Assembly: GCF_000215975.1 (NCBI RefSeq)
Contig: NC_015682.1
Coordinates: forward strand, 1,570,378 to 1,634,377
From: Thermodesulfobacterium geofontis OPF15
Lineage (GTDB): Bacteria > Desulfobacterota > Thermodesulfobacteria > Thermodesulfobacteriales > Thermodesulfobacteriaceae
DNA: 64,000 nt
Reading direction: 5' to 3'
In this document: piece after piece, positions 1 through 6,956 of the stretch
How positions within the stretch are numbered: the first letter of the stretch is position 1
Layout of the letters: the number at the start of each line of letters is the position of its first letter
Notes under the pieces: generated by a model
The model's input: only the letters and a program-made list of their open reading frames with translations
Told to the model about the DNA's origin: nothing
Databases searched by the model: none
Position numbers and translations under genes: made by a program

Positions 1-1918
1 TTATAATATTACCCTTTTGGTCATAAAGCCTTATATAAAGTTTTGTAATATTAAAGGTTTGAGAAGGATCTATAGGATTAGAACTTTTAAACAAGCCAAA
101 AAGTGGTTCTTCACTTCTAAAAGCTGAAATATCCATTTTACCAGAGGCAATAAGTTCTGGTTTACTAACTAAAAGTTCATTCACTTTAAAATTAGCTGGA
201 TCTGAACCAACAAAAAAGATGTTTATTCCTGTAGCTAATAATATCTTTGAGGTATCATTAGAAAAGCCAAAAGAATATCCTTCTTGAGCCTGAAAAACAA
301 GTCTTCCATTTCTTACTAAAGTCCTTATGTTCCAGCTGTTAGAATCGATATAAAAACCTGCCTCACGCAAGGCTGAATTTATCTTTTGTGCTAAATCATC
401 CAAAGTAGCATTAATACTTAACCCATCTAAGGATACTTTAACAGGTGTTATTTTACCTGTAGGATCTTTAATCCAGATATAGAAAATTCCTGTAAATTGG
501 TTTCCATCAGGGGTTTTAGTTATATCTAAAAAATAAGGTAGTTCCTTAATATATTGATTTACCCAGTAAGCAGCCTCTAATTCTTTTTCGTAAAAAACTA
601 AACCTACTCCTTGGGTATGAAGCTCATTCACAGCCTTTATCAATTCTTCCCCAAAAAGTTTAAGTCTTCCTGCAAGATTTAGCTCTATTACTCTTCTTTG
701 ATATGTGGGGTCATCAAAAGATCCAAAATTTATAGGTCCAGTAATAGAAAAATTTAATTCCCCAGATCCTCTATATTTATCTTCAATAAAAAGTCTTCCA
801 TCTTTTAGATAGGCAGAAACTGTATAGTTAAAGGCAGACTCTATAGCATTAAGTAAATCTTTAACAGTTTCATTTCCGGTTGTTATAGTAAAACTTCCAG
901 AAATAGTATTTCCAAAATGATCTTTCCCAGAAAAAGAAAAACTGGCACCTATAGATAATCCCAAGTCATCTACCAATTTATCTCCTTCACTTATCAATTT
1001 CCCAGAAAGATTGTAAACTATCTTATTTCCAGAAACGTATTCATAGTTAAATTCATCTGAGAGTTGTTCAAGAAGTCTTAACCACCCTCCAAGTTCTCCA
1101 GAATTAACCTCTTTGCTTGTTAGAGGTATTTTTTCTCCCTTTGTGCTAACCCAATAAACATCAGTTCCAGAAACTTCAAGTTTCCAAGTTTTCCCAAGTT
1201 CAACTAAATTAAATCCTTTTCCAAGCACTATATTATATGCTCCTTCTTTTGTTTCAAAATATTGAATGGAAACAAGCTGAGATAGCTCGCCAACAAGTTT
1301 ATCTCTCTGATCTCTTAAATCATTAGCTGACTTCCCTCCTGTCTCCATAGCTGAAATTTGAAGATTTAGTTCAGCAATTTGAGAACTCAAAGCATTTATT
1401 TTATCCACAATAGTTTTTAACTTAAGTCCAATCTGAGTCTCTAAATCTTGCATACCTTTAAATTTAGCTCTTAAAGCTTCAACTATCAGTTTTCCTGTTT
1501 CTATTATTTGAGTTCTTGCAGAAAGATTTTCAGGATAATTAGAAAGATTTTGCCAAGCTGTCCAAAAATTTTGCAATATACTAATAAGGCCACTTTCTTC
1601 TGTAACCTCATTAAAAAGTGTTTCTAAAATAGTTAATCCTGTTTCTTCAGCAGAAAAAAGTCCATAATCTGTTCTTTTTAAATTTATATTCTTTTCCAAA
1701 AAGGCATCAAAATAACGCTGAATCATTTCTATTTTTACACCACTTCCAATAGGACCTGCAGGAGATGGACTTGAAGGATAAGTAGTCTCTATAGGTTTTT
1801 GTCTGCAGTAAGCTTCGTTACTTACATTGGCTATATTATGGCTGATTACTTGAGTAGCAGTTTGAAAAGTAAGTAAAGCATTTTTAGCTATGTTTAAAGC
1901 TGCTGTTAATCCTGCCAT
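1..1918 (-). CDS. flgK: Flagellar hook-associated protein 1 FlgK (3' end cut by window edge)
   Basis: FlgK is the first hook-filament junction protein, secreted through the flagellar type III system. The reading frame runs open from ATG at 1918 to base 1 (about 639 codons) with no stop, so the C-terminus lies outside the window. The N-terminus has the flagellar rod/hook signature, an Asn-rich heptad segment (TQVISHNIANVSNEAY) followed by RQKP, and coiled-coil residues around 150-200 as in the FlgK D0/D1 region. It begins 3 bp after the flgN-like stop and is the last visible gene of the flgFGAHIJN operon. FlgE-type proteins share the N-terminal motif, but the helical D1 and the place after flgN favour FlgK. 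Confidence 0.9.
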   Translation of the reverse strand, partial: MAGLTAALNIAKNALLTFQTATQVISHNIANVSNEAYCRQKPIETTYPSSPSPAGPIGSGVKIEMIQRYFDAFLEKNINLKRTDYGLFSAEETGLTILETLFNEVTEESGLISILQNFWTAWQNLSNYPENLSARTQIIETGKLIVEALRAKFKGMQDLETQIGLKLKTIVDKINALSSQIAELNLQISAMETGGKSANDLRDQRDKLVGELSQLVSIQYFETKEGAYNIVLGKGFNLVELGKTWKLEVSGTDVYWVSTKGEKIPLTSKEVNSGELGGWLRLLEQLSDEFNYEYVSGNKIVYNLSGKLISEGDKLVDDLGLSIGASFSFSGKDHFGNTISGSFTITTGNETVKDLLNAIESAFNYTVSAYLKDGRLFIEDKYRGSGELNFSITGPINFGSFDDPTYQRRVIELNLAGRLKLFGEELIKAVNELHTQGVGLVFYEKELEAAYWVNQYIKELPYFLDITKTPDGNQFTGIFYIWIKDPTGKITPVKVSLDGLSINATLDDLAQKINSALREAGFYIDSNSWNIRTLVRNGRLVFQAQEGYSFGFSNDTSKILLATGINIFFVGSDPANFKVNELLVSKPELIASGKMDISAFRSEEPLFGLFKSSNPIDPSQTFNITKLYIRLYDQKGNII

Positions 1919-1921
1919 AAT

Positions 1922-2251
1922 TTATGCTGATTTTGAAATAAGATAGGGATCCATTTTTATATCCTTTTTCCCATAAATCTCTCTTTCATAAAGGATTTGA
2001 GTTAAAAATTTATAAGCCTCTTCAACAAAATTAAGTCCTGCTTCAATAATTTTTTTATTTCTCTCGTTTATGTATATTATTTCTTTTAAAATTGCTTCTT
2101 CTTCAGGAGTAAATTCTTTATCTTTTAGATAATTCGCCAGTCTTGCTTTATAAGATGCCCATCTTAAAATTTCTTCTACTGCGCCATTTATAAGTGCTTC
2201 TTTTTCTTTTTCTAAAACTTCTTTTAATTCAAGAAGCTCCTTTTTTACCAT
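1922..2251 (-). CDS. flgN: FlgN-like flagellar export chaperone
   Basis: This 109-residue, almost entirely helical and charged protein lies between flgJ and flgK, where FlgN sits in many bacteria. FlgN binds the C-termini of FlgK and FlgL in the cytoplasm and delivers them to the export gate. The sequence alternates Leu/Ile/Glu/Lys in a coiled-coil pattern over residues 1-90 and has no signal peptide. A good ribosome site (AAGGAGG) precedes the ATG at 2251. FlgN proteins diverge strongly, so the call rests on size, helical character and position more than on a residue motif. Confidence 0.68.
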   Translation of the reverse strand: MVKKELLELKEVLEKEKEALINGAVEEILRWASYKARLANYLKDKEFTPEEEAILKEIIYINERNKKIIEAGLNFVEEAYKFLTQILYEREIYGKKDIKMDPYLISKSA

Positions 2252-2268
2252 AAAACTTTCCTCCTTCT

Positions 2269-2592
2269 TTATTTATTATCGGCATTAGTGGTTTTATACT
2301 TAAAATAGGAACTTTTTATTAAGTTTTTGTATAAATAATTTCCTAAACTACCTGGTCTTCCTGAAATAGAACGGGCTATTTCTTGATAAAGATAGTCTTG
2401 GAAAATTTTTCTTTCTAATGTTTCAGGGAAAAAGTTACTTTTTATTATAGTGTTATCAAGTCCTTTTAAAATTTCATACCATAATAGGGATTCAAATTCT
2501 GAGCAAGCCCTTTTCAAAGCTTCCTTTGGGTCTCTTTTACTGAGATTAATAAGTTCATTCAAGTTTTGATAATAAATCCCGTAATTTTTCAC
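2269..2592 (-). CDS. flgJ: FlgJ-type rod-binding protein (rod domain only)
   Basis: The 107-residue protein matches the N-terminal rod-binding half of FlgJ: an Ala-Cys-x-Glu-Phe-Glu-Ser-Leu-Leu helix near residue 28, a central loop, then a helical stretch ending in a Gly-rich turn. Gammaproteobacterial FlgJ has a C-terminal muramidase; this one lacks it, as do many deltaproteobacterial and epsilonproteobacterial forms. It follows flgI in the operon with 13 bp between them, consistent with capping of the growing rod in the periplasm. A separate peptidoglycan hydrolase would be needed to open the wall; none is encoded next to it. Confidence 0.8.
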   Translation of the reverse strand: MKNYGIYYQNLNELINLSKRDPKEALKRACSEFESLLWYEILKGLDNTIIKSNFFPETLERKIFQDYLYQEIARSISGRPGSLGNYLYKNLIKSSYFKYKTTNADNK

Positions 2593-2605
2593 TTCTCTTT
2601 TCCTT

Positions 2606-3772
2606 CTAAATAATTATCAATTCAGCCTGTAAGGCACCTGCTGCTTTTATGGCCTGTAAAATGGAAATAAGTTCTGTAGCTGTTGCACCAACTGCATTTA
2701 AAGCTCTTACAAGCTCTCCTAAGGTGGCACCCTCTTCTAAAATAACTACTTTTGCTTTCTTTTCTTTAGCTTCTATTTCTGTTCTTGGAACTACAACTGT
2801 TTCTCCAGGAGAAAATGGATAAGGTTGATATACCTCTGGATATTCTTTAACTTGTATGCTTATATTCCCATGAGCAATAGCTACTTTGGAAATTCTAACA
2901 TTTTCTCCTATTACCACTGTACCTGTTCTCTCATCAATAACTACTTTAGCTGGAATATCTGTTGGAATTTCTAAGTTTTCAAGTTCTGCTAAAAGTTTTA
3001 TTTCTTTTTCTCTGTAAGAAGAAGGAATTACAAGTTCAATATTGCGATTATCTTTTGGTTGGGCATAATTACCTTTTAAATAAATATTAATAGTTTCTGC
3101 TATTTTATAAGCTGTTGAAAAATCAGGTTCCTTCAAAGATAGAGTTATTCTCGGTTGTAAATCCATTTCTCCTTTTTTAATTATTTTTTCTATTTCTTCA
3201 GGTGTTCCCTTAGGTAGTCCGTTAAATTTTAAACCTTCTTCTACTGGTCTTTCTACTATAGCTCCATTAGGAATTTTTCCTGCCGTAGGATGAGCTGTTT
3301 GTATACGAGCACCTGCTCCCTCTGCTGCAAATCCACCCAAAGATACAGGACCCTGAGCAAGGGCATAAACTTTTCCATCTGGTCCTAAAAGTGGGGTTAA
3401 AAGAAGGGTTCCACCTTGTAAACTTTTAGCATCTCCGAGAGAGGAAACTTCTACATCTATTCTTTGCCCAGGCATAGCAAATGGAGGAAGATAGGCTGTA
3501 ACAAGAACTGCTGCCACATTTTTAAGAATTATTTGTTCTTTAGGAACCTTTATTCCGAATCTTTCAAGCATGTTAACCACTGACTGTACTGTAAATTTAC
3601 TCAATACCCCATCTCCTGTTCCTTTAAGCCCTACAACAAGTCCGTATCCTATTAAATAATTTCCTCTTACTCCTTCTATATCAACTATATCTTTAAGTCT
3701 TGCACTAAAACCTGAGGTAACTAAAAAAAGGCTAAAAATTAAAGAAAAAATCTTTATTTTTAAATTTCTCAT
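2606..3772 (-). CDS. flgI: Flagellar P-ring protein FlgI
   Basis: FlgI forms the periplasmic P-ring, a bushing around the rod in the peptidoglycan layer. The 388-residue length is usual for the family. Residues 1-23 form a signal peptide ending near GFSA. The family hallmarks follow: ARLKDIVDIEGVRGN, then NYLIGYGLVVGLKGTGDG, and a C-terminal segment with GATATELISILQAIKAAGAL. It lies between flgH (13 bp upstream) and flgJ in the same direction. A P-ring gene implies an outer membrane and peptidoglycan, which agrees with bamA and flgH nearby. Confidence 0.97.
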   Translation of the reverse strand: MRNLKIKIFSLIFSLFLVTSGFSARLKDIVDIEGVRGNYLIGYGLVVGLKGTGDGVLSKFTVQSVVNMLERFGIKVPKEQIILKNVAAVLVTAYLPPFAMPGQRIDVEVSSLGDAKSLQGGTLLLTPLLGPDGKVYALAQGPVSLGGFAAEGAGARIQTAHPTAGKIPNGAIVERPVEEGLKFNGLPKGTPEEIEKIIKKGEMDLQPRITLSLKEPDFSTAYKIAETINIYLKGNYAQPKDNRNIELVIPSSYREKEIKLLAELENLEIPTDIPAKVVIDERTGTVVIGENVRISKVAIAHGNISIQVKEYPEVYQPYPFSPGETVVVPRTEIEAKEKKAKVVILEEGATLGELVRALNAVGATATELISILQAIKAAGALQAELIII

Positions 3773-3785
3773 CTTTTAACCCCTC

Positions 3786-4493
3786 CTAAAAGGGCCAAAA
3801 AATATGTAAAAGTCTAGTAATAATTCCTGGACCGCTTACAACTTCACTTGTAGGTCCTTTACCACTGTATTCTATATAGGCATCAGAAATCTGAGTTGAA
3901 AGTATAGAATTATCATAACCTATATCTTCTGGTCTTATTATTCCTGTAAGAGTAATGTATTCTAAATCGTTATTTTTCTTAATAGCTCTTGTTCCTTGAA
4001 TAACAAGATTCCCATTAGGTAAAACTTTAATTACTCTGGCAGTCATAGTAGCTAAAATTTTACTTTCCCTTGATGTTCCACCTTGTCCTGTTGTTGAAGT
4101 ACTTAAACTACCTTCAAAAAGATCAGAAGGGGTAGCATCTTTAAAGATACCTTCAATTCTATTTTCAAATCCCATTAGTTTATCTATTCCTGCTTTTGCA
4201 GAGCTTTTTTTAGCTGTTTGTTGTTTAACAGAACTTGAAGTACTATAAGTTTCTACAATCTTTATAGTAACTATATCCCCCACTTGTCTTGCTCTTAAAT
4301 CAGAAAAACTAATACTGACTGCTCCATCTTTATATAAAGATCCTTTACTCAAAGCTTGAGGTATTTCATAGGGTATATCTACACTTGGAGGAGGTGGAGG
4401 GGGAGGAGGAGTTTTAGGATTATATTCAAAACATCCATAAATAAAAAAGAAAGAACTTAAAATAGTCAAAAATTTTAAATATTTTTTAATCAA
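3786..4493 (-). CDS. flgH: Flagellar L-ring lipoprotein FlgH
   Basis: FlgH is an outer-membrane lipoprotein making the L-ring. The N-terminus is a lipoprotein signal with lipobox FIYGC (Cys21), followed by an unbroken run of eight prolines near residues 29-36 that probably forms a rigid tether. The family core follows: SLYKDGA near residue 56, RARQVGDIVTIKIVET, and a C-terminal VVSGPGIITRLLHIFWPF, where the GPGxx motif is typical. It overlaps flgA by 4 bp (4490-4493), which suggests translational coupling, and precedes flgI. Confidence 0.96.
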   Translation of the reverse strand: MIKKYLKFLTILSSFFFIYGCFEYNPKTPPPPPPPPSVDIPYEIPQALSKGSLYKDGAVSISFSDLRARQVGDIVTIKIVETYSTSSSVKQQTAKKSSAKAGIDKLMGFENRIEGIFKDATPSDLFEGSLSTSTTGQGGTSRESKILATMTARVIKVLPNGNLVIQGTRAIKKNNDLEYITLTGIIRPEDIGYDNSILSTQISDAYIEYSGKGPTSEVVSGPGIITRLLHIFWPF

Positions 4494-5197
4494 AGTGACA
4501 CCTCCACTTCTTCAGGAGAAATTACTTTACCCCATAAAATTTTTTTACTACTTATATTTTTAACCTTTATACTTGCTCCCTCTCTTCCCTCTTGAAGAGC
4601 TAAACCTTTTGCTTTCACAACAAAGTTTTTTCCTCTTGCAATTATATAAACCACCTGGTTTCTTTTAATAATTATAGGTCTTTCAATATGAGAATATCTA
4701 AGAATAGTTCCTGCATTTAAACTCATTCTTACTTGCTTACCTAAAGCTGCATCTTTATCTAAAATTACATCCTGAGGAAGTCTTGAAAGTGGCTTTAATT
4801 CTATCTCTATATCCTCTTCACTTAATATACTTTTATTAAGAACAGGTCTCTTTAGAACTATTACAGGAACTTTAGCTTCAACATAACCCAAAATTTTTAT
4901 CTTTTCTAAAGTATCATCCTTTTTAAATTCTAAGACAAGAAGATTAGATCCTATTTTAGGCTTAGCCATAAAAATAGCTTTATAAGGTGTGTTTTTGGGG
5001 ATAATTGCGGATTTTGGCTCTATTCTTATGCTTTCTACGTATATCTCTCCTTTAACCCAGGAAAATTTGTTTTTTATTTCCTTTAAGAATATTTCTTTAA
5101 AGTCTTCAGGAGTATAGATCTCATTTGAAAAGGTTAAATTTATTTTTAAAAAGAATATTAAAGAAGCAAAAAATGTAATTAGTATAATTTTTCTCAT
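4490..5197 (-). CDS. flgA: Flagellar P-ring assembly chaperone FlgA
   Basis: FlgA is a periplasmic chaperone needed for P-ring polymerisation. The 235-residue protein has a signal peptide (residues 1-24, hydrophobic ILITFFASLIFFL) and a C-terminal SAF/AFP-like domain (about residues 110-235) with the family segments VLKRPVLNKSILSEEDIE and GKQVRMSLNAGTILR. The gene overlaps flgH by 4 bp and starts 3 bp after the flgG stop. Divergence in the N-terminal half is usual for this family. Confidence 0.9.
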   Translation of the reverse strand: MRKIILITFFASLIFFLKINLTFSNEIYTPEDFKEIFLKEIKNKFSWVKGEIYVESIRIEPKSAIIPKNTPYKAIFMAKPKIGSNLLVLEFKKDDTLEKIKILGYVEAKVPVIVLKRPVLNKSILSEEDIEIELKPLSRLPQDVILDKDAALGKQVRMSLNAGTILRYSHIERPIIIKRNQVVYIIARGKNFVVKAKGLALQEGREGASIKVKNISSKKILWGKVISPEEVEVSL

Positions 5198-5200
5198 TTT

Positions 5201-5983
5201 TTACCTCTTAAGATTATTTGCCATCTCTAAAAGGTTATCTGCAGTAAGAACAGCTTTAGAATTAGCTTCATATGCTCTTTGGGTTATAATCATCTTTACC
5301 ATTTCTTCAACCACATCTACATTTGACATTTCTAAGTATCCTTGAGCTATGGTTCCGAAACCATTCTGCCCAGGAACTCCTTCTATTTCATCCCCTGCTG
5401 CATCAGAGGCTTTAAAAAGATTTCTTCCTACTGCATAAAGCCCTGCAGGGTTTGGAAAATCATATAGAAGTATTTGACTTTGTGCTAAAACATTTCCATT
5501 GGGATCAAGGGCTGTAATTATTCCATCCTGGGTAACCTCAATTTTAACTGTCCCTGTAGGAACAGTAAATTCAGGGTAAAGTCTTGCCCCATCTGCAGTA
5601 ACTATATATCCATCTCTATCGAGTTTAAAATTTCCTGCACGAGTATAATATTCTTCTCCTCCTAAGGTTACTTTAAAAAAACCTCTTCCTTCTATAGCTA
5701 AATCCAATTCTTGATTAGTAAGCTGATATTCTCCCTGGGTAAAAAGTTTAGCTACAGCTACTGGTCTTACTCCAAGTCCAACCTGCATACCCACAGGTGT
5801 TAAAGTTCCTTCTGCTGTAAGAGCACCAGGAAGTTTTAAATTTTGATAAAATAAATCTTCAAAATCAACTCTGCTTTTTTTGAATCCTGGGGTGTTCACA
5901 TTAGACAAATTATTGGCAATAACATCTAATTGAAGCTGTTGTCCTTGCATACCTGTTGCTGCACTCCAAAGCGCTCTAATCAT
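5201..5983 (-). CDS. flgG: Flagellar distal rod protein FlgG
   Basis: FlgG makes the distal rod, just below the hook. The 260-residue length is exact for the family. The N-terminus carries the rod signature (ANNLSNVNTPGFKKSRVDFED), and the C-terminus has the paired coiled-coil segment NVDVVEEMVKMIITQRAYEANSK that packs against it. The first residues, MIRALWSAATGMQGQQ, are diagnostic for FlgG rather than FlgF. It lies 9 bp after flgF and is preceded by an AGGAGT ribosome site. All neighbours on the same strand are rod and ring genes. Confidence 0.97.
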   Translation of the reverse strand: MIRALWSAATGMQGQQLQLDVIANNLSNVNTPGFKKSRVDFEDLFYQNLKLPGALTAEGTLTPVGMQVGLGVRPVAVAKLFTQGEYQLTNQELDLAIEGRGFFKVTLGGEEYYTRAGNFKLDRDGYIVTADGARLYPEFTVPTGTVKIEVTQDGIITALDPNGNVLAQSQILLYDFPNPAGLYAVGRNLFKASDAAGDEIEGVPGQNGFGTIAQGYLEMSNVDVVEEMVKMIITQRAYEANSKAVLTADNLLEMANNLKR

Positions 5984-5992
5984 AACTCCTCC

Positions 5993-6763
5993 TTATCTTT
6001 GTGTAGTGGTTATCAATCTTTCTGTTTCCTCATCTAAACTTCTAATTGATCTTTGAATAGCTTCAAAGGTTCTTTGGATCTCTATAAGATTTACCATTTC
6101 CCTTATAGGGTTTACATTAGATTTTTCAATATATCCCTGTTTAATTTCATAATTTTCAGCCCTTATCTCTTGTGCACCATCTGAAACGTAAAGATTCTGC
6201 CCAAGTTTTCTTATCTTGCTATAATCATCAAAAGTAACCACATCTAATCTTCCTATTTCAGTCATATCTATGGATAAAATACCTTCTGGGGAAACTTGAA
6301 GTTTTGAATTTTCCATAGTAATATAACCTTCTCTTGTCATTCCGGGATCAACTACTACAGGAGTTCCATTAGCAAGGACAGGATATCCCTCTGGTGTCAC
6401 AAGCCTTCTCTCTCTATCTAAGGTAAAATTACCTGCTCTGGTATAGGCTATTCCATTTGGTGTCTGTACTTTAAAAAATCCTTCACCTACAATAGCAAAA
6501 TGTAAAGGATTCCCTGTATATTCTAAAACTCCCTGCTCCCTTTTAATAAAAACTTGATTTTCCTTATAAATTTTTTTATATTTAGGACCTATTTTTTTCA
6601 TTAAAATTTCAATAAAAGCTATGCTATCAGCTTTATAACCAGGAGTATCAACATTTGCTAAATTATTTGCAGTAACTGTTAGTCTTCTATCCATAAGTTG
6701 GGCTGCTTCAAGCGCTTCTAATAATCCTAAATGGGGATTTATTCTAATTCCATCCATAGCCAT
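5993..6763 (-). CDS. flgF: Flagellar proximal rod protein FlgF
   Basis: This 256-residue rod protein is a paralogue of FlgG. It has the rod motif ANNLANVDTPGYKADS near residue 32, a central beta domain with the FFKVQTPNGIAYTRAGNF strand pair, and the C-terminal NPIREMVNLIEIQRTFEAIQRSI helix. A start at MAMDGIRINPHLGL differs from FlgG and fits FlgF. It is the first gene of the flg operon: the 193 bp upstream up to bamA hold a sigma-54-like element at 6791-6807 and an AAGGAT ribosome site before the ATG at 6763. Confidence 0.9.
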   Translation of the reverse strand: MAMDGIRINPHLGLLEALEAAQLMDRRLTVTANNLANVDTPGYKADSIAFIEILMKKIGPKYKKIYKENQVFIKREQGVLEYTGNPLHFAIVGEGFFKVQTPNGIAYTRAGNFTLDRERRLVTPEGYPVLANGTPVVVDPGMTREGYITMENSKLQVSPEGILSIDMTEIGRLDVVTFDDYSKIRKLGQNLYVSDGAQEIRAENYEIKQGYIEKSNVNPIREMVNLIEIQRTFEAIQRSIRSLDEETERLITTTQR

Positions 6764-6790
6764 TTATATCCTTAGAGCTATTTATTTTTT

Positions 6791-6807
6791 TTCAAAATTT
6801 GTGCCTA
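6791..6807 (-). promoter_or_regulatory. Sigma-54-like -24/-12 promoter upstream of flgF
   Basis: Read on the minus strand the site is TAGGCACAAATTTTGAA. Against the sigma-54 consensus (TGGCAC, four or five spacer bases, TTGCW) it keeps GGCAC in the -24 element and TTG at the -12 element, with A in place of the final C. The predicted start lies near 6780, leaving a short leader with an AAGGAT ribosome site before flgF. RpoN control of rod and hook genes is common, but the imperfect -12 keeps this tentative. Confidence 0.4.
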
Positions 6808-6917
6808 AAAATAGTTTAGCTTTTGTATTAAAGAGCTTTAAAAGAAACTTTTTAAAACCTCTAAACTCTTGAGAATTTATTTCCTATTTTAAAAAGAAAA
6901 AGTGAAATTTTTTCCTT

Positions 6918-6941
6918 GTCAATTTTTTGACTTATTGTCAA
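6918..6941. repeat. Triple alternating GTCAA/TTGAC motif between bamA and flgF
   Basis: The intergenic stretch holds three 5-bp half sites in alternating orientation: GTCAA at 6918-6922, TTGAC at 6927-6931 and GTCAA at 6937-6941, with 4- and 5-bp spacers. Each adjacent pair forms an inverted repeat. Read on the minus strand two of them resemble TTGACA -35 elements, but I found no convincing -10 at the right distance. It could be an operator for the flagellar operon or a chance arrangement in AT-rich DNA. Confidence 0.25.
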
Positions 6942-6956
6942 ATAAAGATAAAGTTA

